Translations under genes and position numbers: made by a program
Source of the DNA: Eutypa lata
Lineage: Eukaryota; Ascomycota; Sordariomycetes; Xylariales; Diatrypaceae
NCBI GenBank assembly: GCA_022661535.1
Contig: JAKULF010000005.1
Location: 2,294,001 to 2,358,000 of the forward strand
Direction: 5' to 3'
Length of the DNA: 64,000 bases
Notes under the pieces: model-generated
Told to the model about the DNA's origin: nothing
Seen by the model: the letters and a program-made list of their open reading frames with translations, nothing else
Databases searched by the model: none
In this document: in pieces, positions 1 through 9,570 of the stretch
Numbering within the stretch: position 1 is the first letter of the stretch
Layout: every line of letters begins with the position of its first letter

Positions 1-1222
1 GTTCTCGAGCCAGCCTAAGAACCATTAAAAGACGATTTGCGTAGATGTACACGCCTATCAACCTAACTAGAATCCGGCTATTCGGGTTAATATCTGTGAA
101 GAGCTTCTTCTTGACATCATCAACTCGAGACACTTGATTTCGTATGGTACGCCCAACTCCTCGAGCATTAAGGCTACATACACATATATGATGTCAAGAA
201 ATATTCGTCAAAAAAGAGTTCCTTTTCCTGGATACCTTCCAAGGATTTGGACCAGGAACTAGACGCAATCAGGTTTAGCATTGTAAGAGATCATCGAAGT
301 TTCTGTGCTCGACTTACAGGCCAGCCATACGCGTATCGGCTTCATGGAGGGCGGGGGTATGATAGACTGGGGTGAGAGAGGGCGTATGTCAACGTCAATC
401 CAGAATACAGTAGTTGGTCTGCGGGACATATTACTAACAATAAATATTAAGAGTGTTTTTTCCTGCCTACCTTGTTTCAAGCTATCCAAAGGGACGGACT
501 ATTCTCATTATATATATGCAACAGCTAAGCTGGTGGATTCTGAGCGCATATTCTCTGATATCTATCTTGTTCCCTGTTAGCCGGAAAAGAATTTCATACT
601 GGGTGCCCAGAACGATGCTATTGTACAGAAGCTCCCGGAAAGGACGCCGCTGCAGCAAGGCACAGATTGCCGGTGTGTAGGTTTGTATACTTCTTAAGCT
701 AATCGCACACGCTGGGCGGTTGGTTGAAGAGTTGTAGATGTAGTATAATATACACTCATCATTAATATACACCTATCCTGGCAAATATACCTCTTGAAAT
801 AACTAAAGCTGTGTTGTTTTGAAGGGCCATTTCGATTAGATCCGTTAAATTGGTCCCCATGACCTCAATACGTCAGCGCTGCATCATACGGTAGGGCAGA
901 AACTCGGGGAATATTAAGGTAATTAAGTTTGATTTGTAGTACTGCACTCCCAAGCAGTATTTTGAAGATACATTTTGTGAACATATTGCTGTCAACGGAA
1001 AGTATCATGTGAGACCACCATGTTCCTTTCGGCGCCTGACTAAGAGTCCCGGTATTTTTGGCCGGTGATCTTCGCAATGCCAAGACACCAACGCTCTTAA
1101 ACCCGACGGAGCCGAGGTCGGACGTTTCCTTATGATCTTATCAGATCTATTACTACATATTATCAATAGATCTGATAAGATCTAACGCGGCTTGCTTGTA
1201 CAACTTAGATGACGATGTTGCA
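1..1222. other. Intergenic; no gene supported
   Basis: Short open frames on both strands have no recognisable domain, no plausible intron set and no codon bias like the neighbouring genes. The only structured element is the inverted repeat at 1134-1182, listed separately. The stretch next to 1222 is presumably the promoter and 5' leader of the ferric reductase gene. Confidence 0.6.
1134..1182. promoter_or_regulatory. Perfect 18-bp inverted repeat carrying two iron-type GATA sites
   Basis: The left arm GATCTTATCAGATCTATT (1134-1151) and its exact reverse complement (1165-1182) are separated by 13 bases. Each arm contains ATCTGATAA (1170-1178 on +, 1138-1146 on -). This fits ATCWGATAA, the extended GATA site known for the SreA/SRE/Urbs1 family of iron-sensing GATA repressors. 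The repeat ends 40 bases before the start codon of a ferric reductase, the kind of gene such repressors control. Site identity is seen directly; binding and iron control are inferred. Confidence 0.7.
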
Positions 1223-3268
1223 ATGGCTACTTACGACGATGGTCAGAGTTCGTTCCTCGAAGTACTAAGGCAAAGCTTGCGATCCTCGCGCCCTTTGGCT
1301 ATTGCTGACGATGGCTTAATAATTACATCCGACGGTGTAGGACACGGTCTTCCTAATGATCCCGACAAGCTACGATATCTGAGAGAGCTTATCACTTACC
1401 TCCTTCGCGGCCGCGCTATCGTCGCCACTTATAATATCGTTCTTTTCACTGTATTGATTATTTTCAGCTTAAGTCATCTATATGTGAAATCTAGGGATTG
1501 TAAAAAGATACTAGCTATCGAGAGAGGTCATGCTACGACGTTACCGGCTTCCCGGGGCGGTCCGCAGATAGACGACGGAAGCGTAGCGTCGTCATCTTCT
1601 AATAGCACTACCGGAAGTTTCTCAGCGTCAGAAGACGCACTCAAAGTGGACGATGTCGATGTAGAGCGCCAGCCACTGTTGAACGGTCACTCACGAACTC
1701 ATTACGACATTACTAGACGACGGCAGCGGATCGGCCCGTTGAACCTCCTACGATCATGGCTTACCTACCAACCACCACCCCTCCCATTGATCAACCGAAC
1801 TCTCCCCTCCAACGGAACCACAATCTCCGTGTTAGGATTCTACGGCCTGAACATACTCTACCTATTCCATGCCCTCCCACTAGAGACGCGCCACCTGTTC
1901 GCGCTCGCAGACCGAGCCGGCCTCCTCTTCATCGCCAACATCCCACCCCTCTACCTTCTCGCGGCTAAAAACCAACCGCTAAAAGCGCTGACGGGCTATT
2001 CCTACGAGTCGCTTAACATCTTCCACCGCCGCGTCGGCGAGCTGATGTGCCTAGCGGCTGCTGTGCACTTCACTGCTATAGTTGTGTGGGCGGGCTGGCT
2101 TGCGCCGGATTTCATCCAACACCAACTTAAGCCAAGCTGGTACCACTTCTTTACGCATCCGGTTATACTATATGGGGTCATCGCGTTCATCGCGTACGAG
2201 ACGCTATATTTCACGTCCCTCGGCAGCTTCCGCCAGCGCTGGTACGAGATCTTCCTCGCGTCACACGTTGTGCTGCAGGTTGCGGCCCTTGTGTTCCTGT
2301 GGTTGCACTTCTCTACCGCCCGGCCGTACGTGTATGCCGCCTTGGTGATATTCTTCGTTGATAGGCTGGTATACCGCCTATGGCTAAAATCCGCTACCTT
2401 CATCGCCGACCTGAGCATACTAGAAGATGGGGAAACGGTCTTCCTTTCAGCGGACTGGGACATACCCTTACCCCGTCATCGTCGGTGGTGCTCCTCCGTC
2501 CTTACCAGCCGGAAGCAGAACATTACGCACGGCTGGCACCCCGCCGACCACATATTCGTGACGATCCCAGCACTAGGCCGTGTCCATGCGATGCAAGCGC
2601 ATCCCTTCACTATCGCATCCGCGGCCCCTACTCTCGCAGCGTCATCTTCCGACCCCACATCCCTCCCGGATGCGGACCCTCCGTCGCCGTCGCCGTCACC
2701 GCCACACGCTTGGCTCAACCTCCTAATCCGGGCACAATCCGGCTTCACCTCCGCCCTACTGAACCACGCGCGCGCTAACAATAGAGTCTCCGTCCGCGTA
2801 GATGGCCCCTACGGATCCCACGACCCGCTGCGCGTGCTGCGCGCCTGCGACGTCGCCGTTCTCATCGCAGGTGGGTCTGGAATCGCGGTTGCGTTTCCGC
2901 TCGTGTGGGAGTTGGCGACGGCGTTTATGGCCCGGAACGGAGGGGAGGCAGGGCAAGGGAGAAGGGAAGTTTTTCTGTACTGGGTTGTCCACTCGCGGGC
3001 CCAGCGCTCGTGGATCCCGCAGGAGCGGCTCGATGAGCTGGCACGGTGGGGTGTGCATGTTGTGATTCCTGAACCGACGGTTGAGGTAGGTAGGCCGGAT
3101 GTGGAGGGGTATGTTGCTGGGTTGGCGGATAGAACGCGTGGGGAGGGGGAAGTGGGGGTTATGGTGTCCGGCCCGGATGGCTTGAATAGAGTAGTAAGGA
3201 ATACGTGTGCGAGAGCGATTAGGGGCGGTGCAAAGATTAGACTTCAGGTAGAGAAGTTCGGGTGGTGA
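1223..3268 (+). CDS. Ferric-chelate reductase (FRE/NOX-type flavocytochrome)
   Basis: This is an intronless gene of 681 aa. I start at the ATG at 1223; the frame is open a little further upstream but without an ATG. The protein is a membrane flavocytochrome that passes electrons from NADPH through FAD and two hemes to ferric iron outside the cell. Two His pairs spaced 14 residues apart (about 268/282 and 348/362) are the expected heme ligands within the helix bundle at about 200-390. An additional N-terminal helix lies near 65-90. An FAD motif HPFTIAS is at about 460 and a nucleotide motif GGSGIA at about 550. The C-terminus (VEKFGW) resembles the usual end of the family. A Ser/Pro-rich insert lies after the FAD motif. 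The upstream GATA inverted repeat suggests repression under iron sufficiency. A superoxide-generating NOX is less likely because of the FRE-like N-terminal helix and the context. Confidence 0.9.
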   Translation: MATYDDGQSSFLEVLRQSLRSSRPLAIADDGLIITSDGVGHGLPNDPDKLRYLRELITYLLRGRAIVATYNIVLFTVLIIFSLSHLYVKSRDCKKILAIERGHATTLPASRGGPQIDDGSVASSSSNSTTGSFSASEDALKVDDVDVERQPLLNGHSRTHYDITRRRQRIGPLNLLRSWLTYQPPPLPLINRTLPSNGTTISVLGFYGLNILYLFHALPLETRHLFALADRAGLLFIANIPPLYLLAAKNQPLKALTGYSYESLNIFHRRVGELMCLAAAVHFTAIVVWAGWLAPDFIQHQLKPSWYHFFTHPVILYGVIAFIAYETLYFTSLGSFRQRWYEIFLASHVVLQVAALVFLWLHFSTARPYVYAALVIFFVDRLVYRLWLKSATFIADLSILEDGETVFLSADWDIPLPRHRRWCSSVLTSRKQNITHGWHPADHIFVTIPALGRVHAMQAHPFTIASAAPTLAASSSDPTSLPDADPPSPSPSPPHAWLNLLIRAQSGFTSALLNHARANNRVSVRVDGPYGSHDPLRVLRACDVAVLIAGGSGIAVAFPLVWELATAFMARNGGEAGQGRREVFLYWVVHSRAQRSWIPQERLDELARWGVHVVIPEPTVEVGRPDVEGYVAGLADRTRGEGEVGVMVSGPDGLNRVVRNTCARAIRGGAKIRLQVEKFGW

Positions 3269-3681
3269 AGTGCCAGTTTTTGTTTGGGATTTCTTTTTTC
3301 CTTTTTGGCGTTTTGATTACATGATGGAGATGATATACGACACATTTGAAACATATGGGATGATGGTTAGGGCAACATTGTTTGGCATATTGGATACTAG
3401 ATTGGGATATAGGATATAGGACATAGCATTTCAGCACGATATTACTGTTAGATATATGAGTATAGTATAAGTAGATATTAAGATTAACAGAGACAGGCCA
3501 CTATATAGAAACCATCTATAAGTCCAATAATATTATTTTGTAGTCTCCCAAAAAGTGAAAAACTTGGGTATCAGAACAAGCCACCACAAACAATAGCCAA
3601 GGAAATCAGACCAGACCGGTGCCCAGCATCACAGTCCCGCCCATTGCGGCGAATCAAAGAACATAATATCCCAACCATCCG
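3269..3681. other. Convergent intergenic spacer
   Basis: This spacer lies between the 3' ends of the ferric reductase and the riboflavin-kinase-like gene. It is AT-rich with T tracts and presumably holds both 3' UTRs. I see no further gene or repeat. Confidence 0.6.
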
Positions 3682-5514
3682 TTACCTCCGGATGTACATC
3701 CCCCCAACGCCACGGGCCTCGTCCTTGAGCTTATTGCCCGTGGTGCGGATCCCGAGCCTATGCATCGGGATGTTATCTATACCGATCTGGATCTGCCCGC
3801 GAGCCGCGAGCGCCAGGTCGCCGAAGCTGCGCTGGCTCCTGGCCGTCTTCACGCTCTGCAGCGCCATCTGCGGGTGCCAGTTCTCGCGCGCCAAGCTGAG
3901 GGTCGCGATGTCGATGTCCCGCGACACGGCCGCGAGGATGTCTTCGGGTGGCCGTGACGGCGACCTGTCGGGCTTCGGGGTCGGGCGCAGGAACGCCATG
4001 ATCATCACGCTCAACGTCGCGTCGAAGAACGTGGTCGCTCGGCCCCGGCCGAAGTCGTGGATCATGTGCACGGTGGCCACGTTCTTCGGTACGATGCGCG
4101 CTGCGGCGTATGGGGAGGGCCTGATCGTGATGATGGCTTCGTGCCAGTCGTGCGAGATGGCCTCGAGTCCGATCTTGGGCTGCACGGCGGCCCATCCAAT
4201 GTAGATACCTCCGAGGCGCAACATCAAGTCACCCGGCACGCCGGAAAGATTAGCCGTAGGGATTCCGGTCTCGGTTCCGCTTTGACCGGTGCCTCGGACG
4301 ACCTTCCCGCTCAACGAGATCGGAAACGGCTTTTCGGGCCCATCGTCGCTTCCGACTAGCTCGGGTAACAACTCGAAATCCTGTGTTGTGTGAAAAGTAT
4401 CGTACGTTGCGGCCCTCGTCGGGGCGTATCTCTCTTCGATGGAATTGAAGTTATCCCGGATTGCCGACCTGACGGCCTCCTTTTTTAAGATCGCTGGCTG
4501 GAACTTCTTCACCTTATCCTGCACAATCGTGAAATTGCTCACGGCCCGCTCTCCTACCATGGACGCCACTTTTAACCCCATTTCGAGGGGCATCGTTGTC
4601 AGGCTCGCTCCTCGCATGATGCTCACGTCGGTGGACAGGCTGGCCACGCGGAAAATGGGTGACGGGCACAGGACCTTCTTGGATCCTCCGCCGGCGCACA
4701 TCAGGATGCGTAGGTATCCGTCGTCGGCTGACGCCGGGATGCGGACAACGCAGGTCTCGCGGGCGACCTGCTTTGATAGGTGGCGGTGCGACGCAGCCTT
4801 CTTCACGAACTTCTTGATGTCCCTCTGCCACACCCTCTCGTCGGACTCGGGGACATCCGCCACCAGAGCTTCGGAGGAAGGCGTGACGTCTATCCAGCTG
4901 GAACTTGTCCCGAACAGAGCGCTGGTCTTCATGCCCAGGTCGCCCGAGAACCCTCGCCGCTGCAGCCATAGCGTCCGATCTGCCGGCAACGGCGCATCCG
5001 AGAAGATGGTAATCGTCACGCTGGTGGACGACCCTTTGTAGTATACTAACCCGGGGGAGTGGCGGAGGACACTATAGTGCTTGGTAGATTCCGAGGGCCG
5101 CGATATCAGCCCGCCGGCGAAATAGATGGTTTCGTCAACGGCCGTCTTCCATATTGATCGAGATGACGACGTTGAAGTCTCCGGCGTCGACACAGCAGAA
5201 TTGACTGAGATCTCAGAGGGGCTTGCTACTAGTAGAGGTGCAGAGACCTGCCGGGGTGGTGGTGCGGGACGAACGCGAGTATCTACAGTCAACTCGGTTC
5301 TCTCCCTTGCTACAGATACGATTGGTATGTCCTGGGATGCGTGCTCCGAGTATGGTGGTGGCTGGTCAAGATAGCCATCGATAAGATCATCGAGAACATC
5401 ATCGTATGGCCCCGGTGAAGGTGGTGGTCTCGAATGGGCACTTGCTGTAGGGATCGGCTTACGCTCGATCCTATGATTTTGATGAGCCTTAGTAGAGCTA
5501 GACGGCGGCTCCAT
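3682..5514 (-). CDS. Riboflavin-kinase-like domain protein with long N-terminal region
   Basis: This is an intronless gene of 610 aa starting at the ATG at 5514. Residues about 397-550 match the riboflavin kinase (ATP:riboflavin 5'-phosphotransferase) fold. They have the opening GKVVRGTGQSG, the PTAN motif at 419-422, a GIYIGWA strand, and a late MAFLRPTPKPD segment followed by an RDID helix. Ordinary riboflavin kinases are about 150-200 aa, so some 390 extra N-terminal residues are present. These include a PPPY motif (52-55), a Ser/Thr-rich linker and a beta-rich region (about 130-300). The position that should carry the catalytic Glu, two residues before the HxxH of the ...VHMIH strand, is Thr (about 481), and the usual DFYG is TTFFD. 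Catalysis is therefore doubtful and a flavin- or nucleotide-binding scaffold is possible. The fungus presumably has a separate FMN1. Confidence 0.72.
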   Translation of the reverse strand: MEPPSSSTKAHQNHRIERKPIPTASAHSRPPPSPGPYDDVLDDLIDGYLDQPPPYSEHASQDIPIVSVARERTELTVDTRVRPAPPPRQVSAPLLVASPSEISVNSAVSTPETSTSSSRSIWKTAVDETIYFAGGLISRPSESTKHYSVLRHSPGLVYYKGSSTSVTITIFSDAPLPADRTLWLQRRGFSGDLGMKTSALFGTSSSWIDVTPSSEALVADVPESDERVWQRDIKKFVKKAASHRHLSKQVARETCVVRIPASADDGYLRILMCAGGGSKKVLCPSPIFRVASLSTDVSIMRGASLTTMPLEMGLKVASMVGERAVSNFTIVQDKVKKFQPAILKKEAVRSAIRDNFNSIEERYAPTRAATYDTFHTTQDFELLPELVGSDDGPEKPFPISLSGKVVRGTGQSGTETGIPTANLSGVPGDLMLRLGGIYIGWAAVQPKIGLEAISHDWHEAIITIRPSPYAAARIVPKNVATVHMIHDFGRGRATTFFDATLSVMIMAFLRPTPKPDRSPSRPPEDILAAVSRDIDIATLSLARENWHPQMALQSVKTARSQRSFGDLALAARGQIQIGIDNIPMHRLGIRTTGNKLKDEARGVGGMYIRR

Positions 5515-6834
5515 CGTTGGGTTACTTTGTTGATCCTAAGCAAGTTGTGATAGTTATCGTAGTTAGGTGCTAGGTAATCTAGTTGTTTCCCCAATTTTCC
5601 CCAATGCAGGGTCGATAATCACCCCTGAATCCTGTACCCCACATTTTAGCCCTGTCCTTTCGTGTCTTAATGGAGCAGGGATCCCATAATTCCGATTGGC
5701 TAAGATGGAGATCTGGAGTTTGGTGAATCAGTCGGACTTGATAGTAGTAAAATGGTAGCATAGTTATCGTGAAACGATACGAAAGGCTCTGGTCCGTTTG
5801 ATAATGCAACACATATATTCAGGAGTTGACCGATATATACATGGTATACAGATACGTAAATCCCTTTATGTCTAACTATGGTGGATGTAATCCAGTAATG
5901 GAGAACTAGTTCACCTTTGGAATTTGATCATCGCATATCTTGAACTCATGGTAAATTGTTCCTACAGAGTCAGGCTATGTAGAGAGTTCAGTGCAATGGC
6001 TTCATATTATTTAGGGCCATCTTCTTCCATCTCAGAAGATAATAGGTGATGGGATAACACTTTGTACACTTATTTAGATGTCCGAGAACCTAGAGGCTAG
6101 AGCTCTAACTATGTAGACTCTACGCTCGGAGATTTAACTTAGTGCATACATATAAAACTTACGGGTTGAAAATCCCAGGCACATTAGCTTTAGTTGATCA
6201 TTACTCTAGAGATCTACTTGCTTAATAAGTTGGCAAACAATCAATAAAAACATTATACGGAGTATTTTACCGTGTCTGCCTGAGGGGCTTACTTTCAATC
6301 GAGTTACGATTCTATATGGTGACTATTGTGTCATCTTGCTTGTTGTTATGTAGGCAGTTGACAATGGGGATGCAGTGCTGCTTAATGCTTATCCATTAAT
6401 GGCTAGGAATGTGACAATTCAGGGGTTTTTATACCTACCGGCTCCGTGAAGCTCAGCCAATAATCATATGCAACCCCAGTTTTTATGGACGTTAATGATT
6501 CAATTCAGCTGTGAGGCGCTGATCCAAGGCTGCAGGTCACACATTCGTCAGTGCTTCCAGGGATCAACCACCTAGCTTAGCGCACTAAGCTTACATACAG
6601 GTATGTACGTATCTCCAGCTATTCAAGCTCACCGAAGCTTTCTTTAACCTCATCTCAACTCAACTAACTCAACTTTACAACATTACCACCATCAATAATT
6701 CTCTCTCTGTCTTGGGTACTCCTGTGACCACAATGTAGAATTTCAATGTAACTTGTTTTATCTTGCAGCAAACTAAACAACAAACCCAATCTGCTTTTTT
6801 CCATTTCTGTGAGATTTCGTAGTTTCCATTCAAC
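5515..6834. other. Divergent intergenic region between kinase-like gene and ATG17
   Basis: About 1.3 kb of moderately AT-rich DNA holds the promoters of two divergent genes. The segment at 6650-6834 is C/T- and A-rich, as expected of a fungal 5' leader. No other gene or repeat is supported. Confidence 0.55.
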
Positions 6835-8492
6835 ATGGCCTCCACCAATAGCTCAGCCTCGTCATCCTCCCGTTCCATTTCACGGCGTGTCTCGCCTCAC
6901 GGCCATGGGGCAGCTCTTGGACCCGAGTACTCTGTATCAGTCGAAACTCTCGTTAGGTATCTCCTCGATGCGAAAAGATCTCTCTCGTCAATGCGCCTCG
7001 TACTTCGCGCCAACGATATCGTCCACCTGGCCCGCCAGGCCCACGAGGAATCAGTCATCCTCTCGGCGCAATCCCAATTCCTGCGGCGCGGCATCAGCGA
7101 ACAGGTCCGCTTGCTCCTCCGACTGCGCAAAAGCATGAATAAGACATACGAGAGAGGGAAGCGCGAGTTCAAACAGGTCATTAAAGACCTCGATACTACT
7201 AATGGTCGCCTCGAGGATACTATGAATGTTTTACGCGGTCGTACCGTCGAGAGTGCATTTAGGCCTGAGGGCGAGGAAAAGAAGAACCTGCTTGATTTTG
7301 TAGACGAGGAGCAGGTACATACTATAAGGAACGTGTTGAAAGATAACATCAGCGCGTTACAGGTAAGCTAGTAGCTCTATTCCACAGGCGCAAGTCTTGC
7401 CTTGTGTGAATTGACCAATACTGACTACAACACTGACAGGATACTCAAACATCCTTCGACGGTGACTTGCTCCGATTCGATACCGACCTACGAGCCCTCA
7501 ACAAGGCCATGTCTTCCGCCCCCTCCATCTCTTCTCCGTCTGCGTCGTCTGATCATGCACCATTATCCCGCCTTCTCGCCTCTATGATCGAGCACTCCCA
7601 CGCCATGGCCGAGCTACTCACCTCCCTTACGAAACATTTCGATCTGTGCGTTACTGCCGTGCGGACGACCGAGGGGGGCGCAGCACTCGCCAGGATCAAA
7701 GCGGCCGAGGTCACGCAATCTCAAGGGGGCAGCGAGGACGTATCGATCTCGGGCGTCATCGCAGAGCAGGAATCGCACATGCCAGAACTCGACCCAATAT
7801 CGGCCGAAGACCGCGCGCAGATGCTCGAAGTAGTCATGCAAGACGCGTCCGAAGTCGACGACGTCCTGCAGGAGCTGAACGAGCGGCTGCAATCGATGGA
7901 GGGCGACTTCGGGCGGCTCGACGGGCAGGCGCGGCGCTCGCGGGGCGCGCACCGCGAGGCGCTGGCCGGGTTCCGGGCCCTCGAGGACGTCGGGTCCCGG
8001 ATGCGCAGCTACATCGCGGCGGAGGCGGAGTTCCGGGCGCGGTGGGGCGCCGAGCACGCGTCGATCCGCGCCGCCATGGCCGAGATGGACGGCCTCCGCG
8101 CCTTCTACGAGAGCTACGCCGGCTCGTACGACGGCCTGATCCTCGAGGCCGAGCGCCGCCGCGCCGCCGAGGATAAGGTCCGCGCCGTCTGGCGCAAGGC
8201 CCGCGAGAGCGTCGACCGCCTGGTCGAGGCCGACCGCCGCGAGCGCGACGCCTTCCGCCACGAGGTGGGCGAGTTCTTGCCCACCGACCTCTGGCCCGGC
8301 CTAGATGACGCTATGTGTCGTTGGGAAGTTGTCCCCGTGCGCGATTCGAATCATGGTAGGAAAGGGCGAGGGGGAGGGGCAGGGGAAGTCCACGATGGCA
8401 CTAGTAGTGCTAGTGGTAGCGGTAGCAACAGCACCCCGGCCCTGGAAAAAAGCGTCGTGCAAGCTGCGGCTATGAGGCGGGGCCGTAGGTAG
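6835..8492 (+). CDS. ATG17: Autophagy scaffold protein Atg17
   Basis: Exons 6835..7362 and 7440..8492 give 526 aa. The intron has a GTAAGC donor, a CTGAC branch region and a CAG acceptor, and the reading frame continues cleanly across it. Atg17 organises the phagophore assembly site and activates the Atg1 kinase with Atg13 and, in bulk autophagy, Atg29/Atg31. The sequence shows hallmarks of filamentous-fungal Atg17: LLDAKRSLSSM (about 44), HEESVILSAQ (about 70), the GKREFKQ helix (about 108), EEKKNLLDFVDEEQV (about 146) and QTSFDGDLLRFD just after the intron. It is almost entirely helical and coiled coil, as expected of the crescent-shaped protein, and ends with FLPTDLWPGL followed by a Gly/Ser-rich tail. 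Exon 2 is very GC-rich at 7,850-8,300. Confidence 0.93.
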
Positions 8493-9570
8493 GGCCGCAG
8501 ATATGATAGACCTTTCTATCTTTAAGGAGAGAAAGGGGGAAAGGGACGAACAACCCTCTTGTGTTATGAGTGTATGAATTAGTGTTTTTTCACTCTTGGC
8601 GTTTTTCTTCAGCAGGCTTTGTTTCAAGGCGTTTATTCGGACTTCAGATGGCTATGTATTACATACAGCACAGCAAGCAAGCACCAGGCGTTTTCTTATT
8701 ATCGTGGACCGGCTGGAAAGGACAGGGCAAGGCTAGACAAGGCAAGGCAGGATAGGGTAGGGTAGGACGGATTCCTAATTGTTCTCTTGCGTTTGCATAC
8801 CCAGTTAGTTAGTTCAAGCCAAATGGCAATCAAATGATTCTTCACTCCTCTAAATTTGTACAGCCAACTTCGTCGTGCTTGCTGGCTCGCAGACGGGCAT
8901 TGACCTACGTATGTGTATAAGGGGCGTCATCCAGCCTTTGATGTGTTAATTGAATTTCGCACCCCACGGAATCGGGAGTGTCCTATCATAAGATGTAGGT
9001 AGGTACATATCTTAGGTCGCAGAATAACTTAGTAGCATATTGAATGGGCTATTAACTCATTGTGTCTCTCGGTCTTATCAAACAACGCAAGCACGGTCGC
9101 ATTCCATTCGTTTACAAAAGCTGTGTTAACCCTACCCTAACCCTAACCCTAACCCTAACCCTGGTGTTCACCCTTCATATTTCACATCTAGTCCTAGTGC
9201 AATTAGATAGTGCAATGATTGCTGCTCACCTCATTTGTTAATGAGTCTGGATAGCGTTCACTTTCACTGTAACTCAAGTACTACTATTATCTTTTGGAAA
9301 ACTTAAGCTGAGTAGGTGATAGGCAGAAAATAAAAACATAACTGCAATGCCCCAGGTTTGAACGGGTGGCCTTCAAAATCCAAAAAGTGGCAAAAAAGTG
9401 ACCGCCTGGGGCTGCCTTATCGGAACCTCTTTTCGGATTGAATTTACCACGGCCTAAGGACAGCCTTCGCAAGCGTGCCACTGTACCACACCGCCATTTG
9501 TTCTTGCATGGTTGTTGATTTTTATTCTTTTTATTCTATCATATATGCTCACATAGGTAGTACCTGCTGT
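8493..9570. other. Convergent spacer with telomere-type repeat
   Basis: The 3' ends of ATG17 and the PKS face each other here. A purine-rich low-complexity stretch (about 8715-8770) has repeated AGGCA and GGGTA units. A CCCTAA array lies at 9128-9162 and is listed separately. Nothing resembling a gene is present. Confidence 0.6.
9128..9162. repeat. Interstitial telomere-type (CCCTAA)n array
   Basis: Six CCCT units occur in a row over about 35 bases. All are in the CCCTAA register except the junction between the first two, which has lost the AA. This is the telomere repeat of most filamentous ascomycetes (TTAGGG on the opposite strand). In this orientation it would read as the left-hand cap of DNA lying to its right. 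The array is short, so it is a relic or a repair product rather than a working telomere. Confidence 0.85.

Noticed and set aside
305..772. Overlapping short frames near the left window end
   Set aside because: They occur on both strands, are unrelated to any family and show no coding bias.
9287..9481. A possible tRNA-like T-arm (GGTTTGAACGGG) in the spacer
   Set aside because: The flanking bases do not pair into a T-stem and no acceptor, D or anticodon stem could be found.
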